From assembly GCA_026182355.1 (NCBI GenBank), contig JAPFBL010000168.1, forward strand, positions 881,501 through 945,500: DNA of 64,000 nt. The letters run 5' to 3'. This document shows, one piece after another, positions 21,976 through 34,592 of this stretch. The notes beneath the pieces were generated by a model that worked only from the letters and a program-made list of their open reading frames with translations, was not told the DNA's origin and ran no database searches. The stretch is from Hermatobates lingyangjiaoensis (Eukaryota > Arthropoda > Insecta > Hemiptera > Hermatobatidae). Position 1 is the stretch's first letter. Every line of letters begins with the position of its first letter. The position numbers were made by a program, and so were the translations under genes.

Positions 21976-22847
21976 ATAATTGTTTTAAAAGTAGAAGTGT
22001 TATTTTTTGCACATTGATAATCCGGTGAATGATAGAAACTATGAATCCATCTATGCTAGTGGACTACATGAAACAAAACTCTCCAATGAGGAACACAACT
22101 GTCGACTTAGTCCATAAATTAATTAGGTCAAGTATGATGCTTGTGTGAACAAGCATGCCATCTCCTATTTCATGTCCCTTCCAATTGGAATGGGCTTAAT
22201 TAAGTACATTACCTTTGATTACAGAGCCAACTCCGGCAACCTGACCGACCCTTTCATTGCATTGTGGTGAATATGAGATTAAGAAAAATCTCCCGTGGTC
22301 TGCACTCAACTTTTCTATGAATAAACATGCCTATCATACAGACGTAATATCAATCTCATAGATATTCAATTTAATGATTTCATTTTTTTTGTTGATTGAT
22401 TGGCTGTATCAATTTTATCAATTATAAACAACTAAAAATCATTGATGTAGAACAATCTGACATGTTGTTTTGATTATTGTTACTATTAAAATGAGGGCTT
22501 GAGTTTCATCGCACCGTTCGCACCTTGACTATGTATGTCCTATTGTGCATCTTTTTGTCGATTCTAAAATTAACATTAGATTTTATATACTATAATAAAC
22601 GTCATAATAATGCATAGAGAAGTATCTTTCACTTTTACTAATTTTAGGTGTGATTTCCTAAATGTCTTTAACATATCAATGGTCACTACCTCGCATTGAC
22701 ATAGAATAAATTTAAAAGTTTCCACCTCTTTCAAACATAGTCAGCTTTGTTCGTTTCATGTAATTTCAGTTAACGTAAACGATATTTACGAGAGTTATGT
22801 CCTGATAGATATTTCACATATATTTTTAAATCCTTCCTCATTCTATG
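21976..22847. other. Low-copy sequence, candidate conserved non-coding block
   Basis: 22020-22340 has balanced composition, no repeat copy in the window and a cluster of TAAT core words: ataaattaattaggtcaag, ggcttaattaagtacatt, ctttgattacagagcc. It looks like the kind of block that is conserved in animal regulatory DNA, but conservation cannot be seen from one genome. No ORF supports coding. Confidence 0.3.
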
Positions 22848-23002
22848 GTAAAAAGCTAATGAAATGGTATCCACATACAAAAATTTAATCGTATAAACAA
22901 CGCGTTTCGAACACATTGTGTTCTTCTTCAGTTGTGCTCGAAACGCGTTGTTTATACGATTAAATTTTTATATGTGGAGACCATTTCATTAGCTTTTTAC
23001 TC
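22848..23002. repeat. Fold-back element, family F, with motif
   Basis: Outer arms ggtaaaaagctaatgaaatg and cattagctttttac. Inner arms aaacaacgcgtttcgaacac and gctcgaaacgcgttgttt. On the minus strand the centre reads CTGAAGA, A, GAACAC-aat-GTGTTC, GAAA, CGCG at 22905-22931, a perfect 6-bp hairpin version of the shared motif. Confidence 0.8.
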
Positions 23003-23567
23003 TAAAATGAGTAAATACCACTTAATAACTGATTGCACTACGTTACAATTAAATCCTTCTTTTAAAGATTTATTATTTTCTTTACAAATTCAAGTTCTTT
23101 TGGAATGTGTATTTTAAACTAATGTAAACCCGGTTGCCAGCTTTTGTCTGCTTCCTTCTTCATTTATGAATCCATCGTATTCTTGATAAAGCTGAGTGTG
23201 TCTTATGCAAAGAGACTGCAGGAGGCAGAAGGTTTGTTTGGCTCCAATCTTTTCCAACAGAAACCCACTGCCTTATTCTAATGTATTCCCTTGTCTCCTA
23301 GTACACAGATGAAACTTAAGTTATTCATATAGGTTTTATAATTATTTTCTTAGAGCTTCTTTCTTGAAATGTTTGTTCCTAAATGTACGTATAACAGCTA
23401 TCATTTCTCTCTGATATTTCATGTAATGAAATTAAAAATATGATAGAAAGTATTATAAATAAATAGATACTTATGTAAGTGCAATAAATTTTGCCCTAAA
23501 AGACAAATAAGTTTCGACAGAGGAAGAGCTAAAGCGAGGAACAAAAAGACTATGCAAGAAAGATGGG
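23003..23567. other. Family F flank then unassigned sequence
   Basis: 23003-23060 (gagtaaataccacttaataa) is the outer flank shared by family F copies. The remainder is unassigned. Confidence 0.4.
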
Positions 23568-23690
23568 GAGCCAAGTTAGCTAAGTGGCAACGTGCTCACC
23601 TCTGAACTGGTAGGTCAGGGGTTCGATACCCACTCTGGCCTTCGATCCATTCATCTAGGAGGTGAATAATTTTAATGAGATTCATAAATG
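23568..23690 (+). repeat. tRNA-derived SINE, 5' part
   Basis: A box ttagctaagtgg and B box ggttcgataccc are in the expected order and spacing for an RNA polymerase III promoter. The stem-like ggtcaggggttcgatacccac and the SINE phrase cattcatctaggaggtgaat follow. It stops before the body, so it is 3' truncated. Confidence 0.8.
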
Positions 23691-24182
23691 CTTTTATTCA
23701 TATCTATTGTATAATAATATATTTTATTAACTTTTGTTTTTATTCATAGCACAGTAATGTAATGTCAATGGTTTTCTAGTGATATTATGATTCCAATATT
23801 TGTAGCAGACAAATGTCTGCTTTAACAGATGATATTGAATATCTGTCGAAAACTTTATTTTTATAAAATTGAAAAATGGGTTTCTTGAGGGTTTGTTTCA
23901 TTGTGGATCAACATTTTTGAATTAAGAATCATTGGTCCAGAAGTTATATCAATATTATTTTTATATTTTTTTATTTTTCCATTTTTTTTGGTATTGAAAA
24001 CCGAGGTATAATCGAGATAGACTTAACTTGAAACAACGATGGCCGAGGTTATCCTGCACATGGAAGAAAATGATATATTTTCTATAGTGTAATTGACTGG
24101 ATATGAACAGATTTAATACTTCACTTTTATAAATTCAGAAATTTTTTTTACTATATTACTAAACGTTATGTTCGATACTACC
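23691..24182. other. Unassigned AT-rich sequence
   Basis: No repeat or gene recognised. Confidence 0.3.
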
Positions 24183-24385
24183 TGGCTCTCGATTTATTCA
24201 AGTGGTAGATGAATAAATCTGAGGATGTCGTCGGTTTTATGCCTGTACGATGTCAGGTACTCGTTCCCTACTATCCCTACTATCTAAATACACTTGAGTT
24301 AGGCTCCAAATTTAGGACTCCGTATGTTGAATCAATGGAAGATCCAATGTTCCGTCGAGGAATCAGCATTGGAAGGCTGATGTTG
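24183..24385 (+). repeat. SINE body, 5'-truncated
   Basis: ctctcgatttattcaagtgg, gaataaatctgaggatgtcg, cctgtacgatgtcaggtact, aatacacttgagttaggc and ttaggactccgtatg are the body of the tRNA-SINE in order, without the tRNA head. Confidence 0.8.
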
Positions 24386-25913
24386 CAGTCTCCAAGCGTT
24401 CTAGAAAAAAAAAAAACAAAAAAATAGAGTAAGATTTTTTGTTCACATACAATTTCTAAAAAAAAAATGTCTATAGAAATATCAATAATATTGTATTATT
24501 CGGAAAAGATTTTTACTTGCTCTCCTCTTTCGTAAGATTTTAAATCCGATGGTAATGCGCATTCTGTACAACTTCTATAATGTGTAGGATAAGACAATAT
24601 ATCGTAGTTGTATTAATTATTCATTCCTTTAGATTTCATAATTCTAAAGATAGAACTATTACTGAAGTAACTTATGTTGTATGTCTTTGAGCTGATAGCT
24701 TCTAGATATATAGTGGTAAAAAAAAAAGAAAGTATTGTGTTAGTTGGTTTTAAACATAAATTTGTATTATACCTTCCATGTTGGGAAGAAATAAATCGGG
24801 AATATCTTTGATTCCGCTCGAATGAGGTAAAGGGTAAAGGAATATATCTTGCTCAGCCAATAGCTTCACAATATCGGACGTCGCTCCAAGGTTTAGGTTG
24901 ACAGACTCTTGCTTTGCAGTAATGTGTTTTATCTCTTGCTTGTCAGGTATTGACTAAATCAAAGCATGACAGGAAATCTTTTACTTTAGCCCAAAACATA
25001 TCCTATCTCTTTCACGCGCTCTCTAATTCTTACTATTGTTTTTTACTCTTCTCTATTATAAATATTATTTTTTATAATTTCTTAATATTTTTTAACATTT
25101 CTTATCATATAAATAAATTATATGTTTGAAAAAAAAATTAATCCAGTATAAGAGAAACAAACGACAATCATAAATTGAGGCAGTAAGAAGGTTTGCTTTT
25201 TCCGCAAAAGGTAACGCTTCTTCGTGATGTAAAATAAATATATTTTGTTTTATATTTCATTTCTATAGGTTTCGTTATTGAATTGCATATTGGATTTTCT
25301 CAGTTGATTGATATACAAACCGTCTGATGCATTCAAAAGATTTTTGCATAAAGAACAATAGAAACTGTAGGTTAAGCAGATTGGCAAGGGATCTCCCGTC
25401 AAAGATTATATCTTGAAAATCTAAGCAATATCTTAGACTAACTAAGATTATGTAAAAAAGTGTGTAACATAAATAACAAATAGCTGGAACAAATTAACTA
25501 ACGGTGTATGTGGAACTGTCAAAAAGTTTAGTTTGATCTTCCTGTACTCATGTCATGCTGTGTCCACTTCATAGATATGGATATAGTCCTGCTTCATTTA
25601 ATGGCAACAATTGCTATAGGAAATTATTATTTAATAGTAGTAATTCTTACAATAAAATGGTTAAATACAATCAAAAAGAGAGAAAGTACGTTTCAGATAT
25701 TTAACGTTCTTGTTTTATTTTATAACAGTTCAATGAGACATTTATTAATCTTTATTAACCAGTATTCACATTAGTCACTATTTTTATTAGTCGTTTAAAT
25801 GAAATGTTTTATGGTTAATTTGTTCATTCATTAAGTGATCCGTATATATTTCTTGTTTATGGATATATCATGTGAAGTCCAGATAGTATGGCCTTATTTT
25901 GCTGTAAGATGAT
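24386..25913. other. Unassigned AT-rich sequence
   Basis: No repeats matched. A 74-codon + opening at 25550-25774 is hydrophobic and unconvincing. Confidence 0.3.
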
Positions 25914-27110
25914 CCACCTGTAACAGCTTCACGAACCTGTAACTGCTTCATGATCCCACTATAATAGCTATAACACCTTCACGAGCCTCCTGTAACTGCT
26001 TCATAATCCCACTATAACAGCTTCACAAGACTCCTGTAACTGCTTCATGACCCCACTATAACAGCTATAACAGCTTCACGAGCCTCCTGTAACTGCTTCA
26101 TGACCCCACTATAACAGCTTCACAAGCCTCCTGTAAGTGCTTCATGACCCCACTATAACAGCTATAACAGCTTCACGAGCCTCCTGTAACTGCTTCATAA
26201 TCCCACTATAACAGCTTCACAAGACTCCTGTAACTGCTTCATGACCCCACTATAACAGCTTCACAAGCCTCCTGTAAGTGCTTCATGACCCCACTATAAC
26301 AGCTATAACAGGTTCACGAGCCTCCTGTAACTGCTTCATGACCCCACTATAACAGCTTCACAAGCCTCCTGTAACTGCTTCATGATCCCACTATAATAGC
26401 TATAACACCTTCACGAGCCTCCTGTAACTGCTTCATAATCCCACTATAACAGCTTCACAAGACTCCTGTAACTGCTTCATGACCCCACTATAACAGCTAT
26501 AACAGCTTCACGAGCCTCCTGTAACTGCTTCATGACCCCACTATAACAACTTCACAAGCCTCCTGTAAGTGCTTCATGACCCCACTATAACAGCTATAAC
26601 AGGTTCACGAGCCTCCTGTAACTGCTTCATAATCCCACTATAACAGCTTCACGAGCCTCCTGTAACTGCTTCATGACCCCACTATAACAGCTTCACAAGC
26701 CTCCTGTAAGTGCTTCATGACCCCACTATAACAGCTATAACAGGTTCACGAGCCTCCTGTAAATGCTTCATAATCCCACTATAACAGCTTCACAAGACTC
26801 CTGTAACTGCTTCATGACCCCACTATAACAGCTTCACGAGCCTCCTGTAACTGCTTCATGACCCCACTATAACAGCTTCACAAGCCTCCTGTAAGTGCTT
26901 CATGACCCCAGTATAACAGCTATAACACCTTCACGAGCCTCCTGTAACTGCTTCATTATCCCACTATAACAGCTATAACACCTCCTGTAACTGCTTCATG
27001 ACCCCACTATAACAGCTATAACAGCTTCACTATCCATCGTAACAGGTTCATGACCTCACTATAACAACTTCATGCCTATAACATGATTTGCCTATAACAC
27101 TTTACGATCC
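25914..27110 (+). repeat. 1.2-kb minisatellite of alternating 53- and 44-bp units
   Basis: Two unit types alternate. The longer contains cactataacagctataacag followed by cttcacgagcctcctgtaac. The shorter lacks the 9-bp ctataacag. Together they give a ~97-bp higher-order unit, best kept between 26000 and 26900, with single-base markers (gaccccac or aatcccac, gagcctcc or aagactcc, aactgc or aagtgc). The array decays at both ends. There is no open reading frame through it. Confidence 0.9.
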
Positions 27111-27169
27111 ACCTGTAACTGCTTAATAATCTCCTTTAATTTAAATATTTGAAAAAAAAGTATTTAAAA

Positions 27170-27345
27170 TATTCGGTCCCTAGTCTATACCATGTCAGAT
27201 ACTCGTTAAAGGATCCGTACTCGAAATGCACTAGAGTGAGGCAAAATTTAGGACTCCCAATGTATCAAAGACACAGAATCACCGATCAAAGATGATAACT
27301 GCCTCAACCCTCTAATGGCTTTATAACCCGCTTGTAGCATTTATA
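27170..27345 (+). repeat. SINE body and tail A, 5'-truncated
   Basis: ccatgtcagatactcgttaa, gtactcgaaatgcactagag, tttaggactcccaatgtatc, then cagaatcaccgatcaaa, the start of the type A tail. Confidence 0.8.
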
Positions 27346-27784
27346 CGGCCCTATTATATAAATACTTTAAATATAAATACGATACATTAGAGGAAATTGA
27401 TTAAGTTATATTTAACAATTTAAAATACAAGACTAGTATTGTCTGAATGAGTTTTGTATTTGTCTTGTATAAATGAATGTTGTGTTTAAGGTTGAAGACA
27501 AAGTTGGCCATTAATATGGATAGTGTTTGCTCAGTTTGTATGTCTGTAGATGTGTAGTGACCCACAAAGCCTGGCGAGGAAGTAGTTGCTTTGGGGATGC
27601 TTGAGTAGCCGCTCTAACCGGAGGTCCCTGTCCTTCCTCTACCCTTTCTGCTCCGCCCTCCCTGTCTTGCCACGAGATTTATGCCAGCCTGCAGCCTAAT
27701 AAATGGAAAAGTACTCTAGTAGTTTAAAACTACTACAAACAAAATAAATAAAAAAAAATTGGAACAGAATAGAAATTTATTTGA
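27346..27784. other. Unassigned sequence
   Basis: 27540-27700 is GC-richer (gaccctgtccttcctctacc-like composition), with no family recognised. Confidence 0.3.
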
Positions 27785-27945
27785 TATTCACATAAAACAG
27801 AAAAATTCATAGCTTTAGGTTAAATTGTCGTGAAGAAAAGATTCAACATATACCATGGAAGTGATGTTTGGTAAACACCTGATAATGGTTCAACCTAAAA
27901 TTTGAGGTTTAAGTGGATTGTGAATTTTTTTGAGCTTCTTTTGTC
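27785..27945 (+). repeat. Family H repeat, copy 1
   Basis: ttcacataaaacagaaaa, catagctttaggttaaatt, accatggaagtgatg and ctgataatggttcaacctaa match 28428-28585 in order and orientation. The part CTGATAA, T, GGTTCAACC is a degraded form of the shared motif. Confidence 0.8.
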
Positions 27946-28427
27946 CGGTTTGAATCCTGTCAGTAGCGATGAAAATTACAAAGTTCTTTCAATTTTTTGC
28001 TTGACGTTATCAAAGATCATATGAATTCCAAAACAAATAAGCCTTCAGAACATGTTTCCTCTAGTCATTATTTTTGGTTTCCTCTATTGCGGTGTTTGGT
28101 TGAGATGGATAAATGTTCAGAAACAAACTAGAGGTATATTTGAAATAAAAAAATAAATCCTTACTTGTACAATTATTTGAATTGTAGTTTGTTTGAGATG
28201 AACACTATAAATTGGATGATGCAGAGATACCTTAAAAGTGGGCGTTACTTCTGTAGCTTTAAAATAGAACATCAACGTGAGATTAGTTGCCTCAAATTGC
28301 ATAAAAATACTTAATATTTTCTTTGTATGGTGATTTCTATCCGATTTTTAATCAGGATTTGATATATTAAGCTGTATTATTTGGACAGTTGCTTCTTTTC
28401 TTACAATAAATAGTGATAGTGAACTTT
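27946..28427. other. Unassigned sequence between family H copies
   Basis: No feature beyond a chance 61-codon minus opening. Confidence 0.3.
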
Positions 28428-28585
28428 TCACATAAAACAGAAAAACACACCATCCATAGCTTTAGGTTAAACTGTCATGAAGAAAGGATTCAACATATAC
28501 CATGGAAGTGATGGTTGGTAAACACCTGATTATGGTTCAACCTAAAATTTGAGGTTTAAGTGGATTGTGAATTTTTTTAGCTCGC
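28428..28585 (+). repeat. Family H repeat, copy 2
   Basis: Same order of landmarks as 27785-27945 at roughly 90% identity, ending at gtggattgtgaattttttt followed by the small palindrome agctcgcgagct. Confidence 0.8.
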
Positions 28586-28697
28586 GAGCTAAAAAAAGTG
28601 AAAAACCGTAACTTTAGTGCTCTCCTATGATTATCGTGTTGTATTATCACGTGCTAATTGCTTTTTGATATTTGTAACCGAAGTAAGATAAACATAA

Positions 28698-29010
28698 GGG
28701 CCAGGTTAGCTCAGTGTTTAACGTACTCGCCTCTGGGTTGGTAGTCCGGGCTTCGATTCCCACCTGGCCCTCTATTTATTCACGCGAGAGGTGAATAAAT
28801 CTGAGTACTTTGTCAGATTAAATTAGTACCTAATCTGTACGATGTCAGATACTCGTTAAAGGATCCCTACTCGAAATGCACTTGAGAAAGGCAAAATGTA
28901 GGACTCCCAATGTATCAAAGATATAACAGTATCACCGATCAAACAAAAAGCCGGTAAACGGCTGACGTTATCACCCGCTAGGCGATCGGTTTAAACAATT
29001 AAATACTCGT
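28698..29010 (+). repeat. Full-length tRNA-SINE with tail A
   Basis: tRNA-like head gggccaggttagctcagtg (A box) and ggcttcgattcccacctgg (B box), then the body phrases tttattcacgcgagaggtga, gtacgatgtcagatactc and actcgaaatgcacttgag, and tail A: atcaccgatcaaac, cggtaaacggctgacgtt, cgctaggcgatcggttta. Length is about 310 bp. The perfect 7-bp acceptor-like pairing gggccag/ctggccc supports origin from a tRNA. It ends in short A/T-rich sequence, not a long poly-A. Confidence 0.9.
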
Positions 29011-29924
29011 AATAATAAAAGATAACCATATTTGTCTATTTGATATTTATTATAAACACTTAAATGCCATTTAACAAATACAAATTAATTTAAATATACT
29101 GTTAGTAGTCAGAAATTTTAGTAATATTATTGTAGAAATATAGGTTTACCTCGTACATTTTCGGAACTCGTCCATTGTCAAGAGAGAACTGGAAGTTATT
29201 CTTATTTTGGTTATAAGAAGACAGTAACCACTTCCCTTTTTTATAGTACATCGTTTAATTACTATTTGACTCAATTTGGTCCATACTATTTTATTTTATT
29301 AAAAACTTTATTTGATTTCCTTAATTAATATGTTTTTTAATTTAATTTTTGATTTTCTTAGCTAGTAATGCTAATGATATTAAAATAAACTCTCTAAAAA
29401 TGTTAAATTCATACTACATTACTATGATATATGTTTTATTTATGAACTGAAAAATTTTTTTGAAATGAAAAAAATATTGAGATCTAAAGTATACTGAAAT
29501 ATATATTATCTTAATACTAATATTTGAATTAGTATTAATGTATCAATATAAATGTATTATTTATTATGTAATATATTCTATTCATATAAGCTGAAATAAC
29601 CAGAAACCATAATAAGAAATTATATAATATATATAATAAAATAAAAATTATAAAATCATCTAAAATAAGTAGATTAGATTTCAAAATATACAAAAAAATA
29701 GGTATGAAATGTATAAAACAGAAAAACAATTTACAAATATGAAAGATAATAACAATAATAGTGATAATAAAGGGCTTGATTACTAGAAATATTGGAAAAA
29801 AGAAATACGTGATTTTTTTGGCGCTGAATTTTGGTCTGGTATACTTGAATGGCAGGTTCATGGTTGGTGCACTTTAAGGCTGAGAAAACCTTCATTAACT
29901 CCACCTGTTAGTTGATATCTTGAG
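29011..29924. other. Unassigned, extremely AT-rich sequence
   Basis: No repeat or gene. The 108-codon minus opening at 29535-29861 is composed of Ile/Phe/Leu/Tyr and reflects base composition. Confidence 0.4.
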
Positions 29925-30030
29925 AGCCATGTTAACTCAGTGGCACTGTGCTCGTCTCTGAACTGGTAGGTCCAGGGTTCAATACCCACTATGGGGGTTG
30001 TTCATCTCTGGAGTTGTGATGGAAAAATAT
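29925..30030 (+). repeat. tRNA-SINE head fragment
   Basis: gagccatgttaactcagtgg, ctctgaactggtaggtccag, ggttcaatacccac: A and B boxes of the SINE head, then diverged sequence. Confidence 0.75.
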
Positions 30031-31031
30031 TTGAGTGATGCAGTTGTTTATCTCTGTTGTTGTGTGTTTCACGGGCGACAGGCATGCCATAGATTAGCCT
30101 TCACTTTTTGTGAATAAAATATTTTTTAAAGAATATAATAAAATAAGGTGCTTTATTTGTTCTTTATGGATTGCACTTTAACTGTTGTCGGCTAATTCAT
30201 CCATGACGCAATCGCTTTTGTCTTATTCACTCCTTTCGTTAGAGATCTATTGCTGGTATTTAGAAATGCATACTATGAAATGTTCAAATTGTAGAAACAT
30301 GGACAGATCCAAGCGGTTAATAATAGTACTGCCTTTACTTGTCACCTTGGGGTGTCGATCAGATGACCGTTTCAGCGACAGTACAGCCAGTGGAAATGGA
30401 AAGTCGCTCGAGAATCATGACCTGGGCACCGTTTGGCATTTACTGCCTTCAACGGCCTCCACCATCTCTGCTCTATTTCATGTATATATTTATTACTATC
30501 TTTATCCGGACCAGTATCTCTGTACGGCTCAGCGGTGAGCTGGCGAGTTCGCCCACTGTCGGCTCCCTTCATAAATAACCCTGTCTAAAGGTCAACTTCT
30601 TACGTTATTCTTTATGCACTACGAATGGCCTTCTCATTTCTAACACTTCGTGAACACACTTCCATTTATTGTTTCTATTTTTGTCTCCAAATAAAAAAAA
30701 TTATAACATTCTTATGATTTTTTTTTAATTATACGTTCTAAGCAAGGTGTATCACTGGTGATATTGGAAGGACTGATTTCAGTTTTGATATGTGAAGTCT
30801 CGGGGTTTTTTTGTCTTATTAACTGACTGCCAGTATGTAAACTTATTATTGTTTGTTCAGCTATTGATGAAAGCGAGTTCATTTTTAGTCAATGCTCTCC
30901 TTAGATATTCAGCGTTGTGCAATATCGTTGCAGCAATATCAAACATCTGCCTGAACTTAATGCCAATCCGTGCCTTATAGGCCATTCGTCGACTTACAGG
31001 CAAGTAAAAACATGATGCTATTGTTCAAAGA
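30031..31031. other. Unassigned sequence with a GC-richer part
   Basis: 30300-30580 (ccttggggtgtcgatcagat, ctctgtacggctcagcgg) is less AT-rich and contains overlapping openings in three frames (longest 117 codons, 30185-30538 +). No domain is visible and the frames conflict, so I do not call a gene. Confidence 0.3.
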
Positions 31032-31705
31032 GAGGTCTTCTTCTTCTTCAGCTAACGCTAATGAGTGGACTCTAACGATTGGACCAGTTAGATTCCAGTA
31101 ACAACATGTTAATCCCTGACCATATGCGATTCGACTCCGTGCAGACCAGATAAAACAGAGGTCTTCTTCTTCAGCTAACGCTAATGAGTGGACTCTAACG
31201 ATTGGACCAGTTAGATTCCAGTAACAACATGTTAATCCCTGACCATATGCGATTCGACTCCGTGCAGACCAGATAAAACAGAGGTCTTCTTCTTCAGCTA
31301 ACGCTAATGAGTGGACTCTTACCGATTGGATCAGGTATATCCCAGTAACAACATGTTAATCCCTGACCATATGTGATTCGACTCCGTGCAGACCAGATAA
31401 AACAGAGGTCTTCTTCTTCAGCTAACGCTAATGAGTGGACTCTTACCGATTGGATCAGGTATATCCCAGTAACAACATGTTAATCCCTGACCATATGTGA
31501 TTCGACTCCGTGCAGACCAGATAAAACAGAGGTCTTCTTCTTCAGCTAATGCTAATGGGTGGACTCTTACCGATTGGATCAGGTATATCCCAGTAACAAC
31601 ATGTTAATCCCTGACCATATGTGAGGTCTTCTTCTTCAGCTAACGCTAATGAGTGGACTCCTAACAATTGGACCAGTTAGATCCCAGTAACAACATGTTA
31701 CTATA
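31032..31705 (+). repeat. Tandem array of six ~124-bp units
   Basis: The unit starts gaggtcttcttcttcagcta and includes atgagtggactc, cagtaacaacatgttaatcc, gattcgactccgtgcagacc. Starts fall at about 31032, 31158, 31281, 31405, 31529 and 31623; the fifth unit is shortened. Units 1-2 share ctaacgattggaccagttag, while 3-5 share ttaccgattggatcaggtat, so the array grew in at least two steps. Confidence 0.92.
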
Positions 31706-33344
31706 TTACATGTAAAAAAAAATTACATGTTATTACAGAATGCAATCCAGGAAAAACATTCTACTCACTGACCAAACAACCAGCACCCTGTTGTTTGTAA
31801 ATACATATGTTGTTCGTTAAAAACGTTATTTAATAACATGCTTTTCTTATCCAATCAAAAATATAAAATCCTAATATTGATGAACAGTTACAGATTTTAT
31901 CTTTAATGGCATTGAGTTGTTGAATAGATGCTATTCTTCTCTTTTAATGAAATCTTAATAGCACATTGTAAATACAGAGTTGGGGACATATGTCGCGCAA
32001 CTTATACTCCATGAAACTACTGTAACCAGTTAGCCTCTTTCAGCAGATCTAAACTAGCTGACTTTGTTCCTTTAATATCAAGGGGATCCATATTTTTCTG
32101 GTGTTTAATTTGTAATGGATTTGCAAGTTCTGAAAATATAATTTTCTATGGATGAAATTTGAGAAATGCATTTGACTGTTGTGCAGTTTTTATTATTGGG
32201 TTCTACTTGCATAAAAGGGCAATAGTCCATTATTCTTAACACGAGGAGGCATTCGTGGGTGTAACATAAGGCTCAGTGTAACATAATACGCATCACGTGA
32301 TGTTAATGTACTAAAAAAAAAATTATCCGTGGTACATTAATTATTTACTCCATAAAAATATTGTATGTTACTTTTAATTTATCGTACTAACCAGAGGTAG
32401 TTAGGAAAACAATTCAAATGTTCTCGTGGAAAAGACTTGAATATAAGGGACTCCTTCCATCCATCATACACTTGATGTAACCTGAAGAAGAACACTACAT
32501 TTTGAAACGCATTCTTCTTTGTGGAAACTAGAATTATTATTTCATCATAAGGAGGGAAAAAAATTACGACATAGTAAAAGAGTGCAAAACTTTTGAAGTT
32601 GTAAGGCAGCTTGATTAAAAATAGTCCTTCTTTTTTTCCTGGTTTCAAATTTCAATTTTTTTTAAAATTTTTTTTTTATATTTTTGATTTCTTGAAATTA
32701 GATTAGTTTATTTTAAATTGAATATTTAGGTAACTTTTATAAAAAAAAAAGAAGAAAGGTTTATGTTACGCTTGATATGTGATTTAATTTTATCAGAAAT
32801 TAGTTTGTCAGACCCTACGAACGTGTTCTGACATTTGTGGGGGGGAGTAAAATTAATGAATCTGCCTTTTTAGTGTTAGAAGGATTTTATTTGTCATCAT
32901 TCTTGTCTAGAGTGTAACTCAGTGAAATCTCTAAATCAATTACAAAAAGCAAAAAGCGAGAAGTGATAATGAAGAAGAGCCGAGAGTGTATTAATTATGG
33001 TGAAGAAGTAGTGATTAGGAAGGCCGGCTGGTTTTTGCCTCTTCTTCCCAACAGCTCCTTTTTACTGCTTCAACAACACATCTTTTTGCTTTCTTTTACC
33101 ACATCCCAGTTATGATTTCTTTTAACAGCTCTTATTTTATAATTAAAAATTATTTTTCTAATTATTAATTTTTTTTTTTATTGAAAAAGAGTGAGAACGA
33201 GAGTTTTTAATATTTGTTATTTATAGTATGTAACAAATCTGAAAGCATAAAATTGTATTTTGTATGTCTGTCTGTTTGCTAGGTATTTCTTTGTGTATTA
33301 TTATTCTAGGAAATCGTACATGTTCAGGTTGAGTCATTGGCACT
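31706..33344. other. Unassigned sequence
   Basis: 32482-32507 (+) carries CTGAAGA, A, GAACACTACATTTT, GAAA, a decayed shared motif whose right hairpin strand is lost. 32990-33110 is a less AT-rich block. No genes. Confidence 0.35.
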
Positions 33345-33445
33345 TTGCGATACGAGTAGCACACAAAGAAGATTGATTCTAAATTTTGAGTCCTAAATTT
33401 TGCTTAACTCAGTGGATCTTTAATGAGTACCTGACATATGTAACA
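33345..33445 (-). repeat. SINE 3' fragment, minus orientation
   Basis: gaagattgattctaaatttt, cctaaattttgcttaactca and gatctttaatgagtacctga are the reverse complement of the SINE body and tail B junction. Confidence 0.7.
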
Positions 33446-33494
33446 TATGTAAGTAAAGTGAAGTACTCTAGTATACGTACCATAGTACATGTGT

Positions 33495-33625
33495 AATAAA
33501 AGTATTATAATGTATTATATTATATAATATATAATACTATTATATATTATTATATTATTATACTATTATACTGTTATATTATAATACTATTATATTATTA
33601 TATATTATATATTATATAATTAGTA
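33495..33625. repeat. (TATTA)n-like AT tract
   Basis: Irregular ataatactattatatatta sequence. Confidence 0.85.
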
Positions 33626-33717
33626 CATAGAGTACTACAGTGCTTTACTTGTTTGTTTACATTTCGATACTTACCTGCCTCATGATGGATGTTTTCGAAT
33701 ATAACTGCTTATAAAGT

Positions 33718-34128
33718 ATTTAAGATATTATTATCAACCGTGATACCTCGTCTATCGCTGGTGAAGTCGCCCGACCGGTTTTGCAATGACAGCATCATCA
33801 ATTGGACTAATGTGACCTTCCAAAATCACGGATATCAATACCTATTTTAACTCAATGGTGCTAATATATACGCCTAAATTTCCTACCTAACAATTTTATT
33901 TTGTTTAATCTGTTTGTTGTCTTTTAAACTTTAAGTCGTCTCTGTCCTGTCCGTCAAGTCGTCTTTACATGTTTTTTATTGGTTTAAATATTGTGTCTGC
34001 CTGGTGCTTAATTTGTTCGTTTATTAGATTATCAGTATTTTTGTGTTTAAACATTACCATTTAATATAACCGGGCGACTTCACCAGCGATAGACGATGTA
34101 TGACGGTTGGTAATAATATCTTATTTAC
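33718..34128. repeat. Inverted-repeat element, family D
   Basis: Left arm aagatattattatcaaccgt, cgtctatcgctggtgaagtc. Right arm gacttcaccagcgatagacg, acggttggtaataatatctt. The arms are ~55 bp and enclose ~300 bp of non-coding sequence. The family is shared with 14030-14210 and 37985-38195. It is a MITE-like, non-autonomous element. Confidence 0.8.
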
Positions 34129-34498
34129 TAACCTCTGTGGCAGTAACAATATGCATGTATTTATAAAGTATTATTGCAGTTTGTATATTTCATAAAGTAA
34201 AATAAAGTATATTGCAATTATTTTAAATGAAACACTGAAGATAACGAATTAAGACTAACAATTAATTTAAAACCATTTTCATAGTCGGAAGTATAACATT
34301 TTGAAACAGAAAAACTTAATTATTACATTCGAGATTTTTCTTTTTTGAAAGGAAAAAATATGAAAATTTCAACAACTGTCTACTTTGAATAAACACGCCA
34401 CACTATAAACTGTACTGGGTATTAAATAACACACGGTTAACTGACCATTAATAAACTGACCGAATTGTGATAAAATTTTGATTGTATATATATATTAT
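34129..34498. other. Unassigned AT-rich sequence
   Basis: No feature recognised. Confidence 0.3.
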
Positions 34499-34592
34499 AT
34501 GTATCAATGGTCAAACCACAATATGAAAAGGGAAAAAAGACTAAGCTCTTACAACTGTAACAAGCGGTCTTCGTCAGAGTCAAAAACCCAAT
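34499..34592 (-). repeat. Family A repeat, minus orientation
   Basis: tcaatggtcaaaccacaata, aacaagcggtcttcgtcaga, gtcaaaaacccaat. The 3' end abuts a short (TA)n on the left. Confidence 0.85.

Noticed and set aside
28698..28772. Functional tRNA gene
   Set aside because: A and B boxes and acceptor-like pairing are present, but the anticodon arm does not fold properly and the sequence continues into the SINE body seen in many copies.
30185..30578. Overlapping ORFs of 117, 79 and 66 codons
   Set aside because: Three frames conflict in one GC-richer patch and no domain or splice context is visible.
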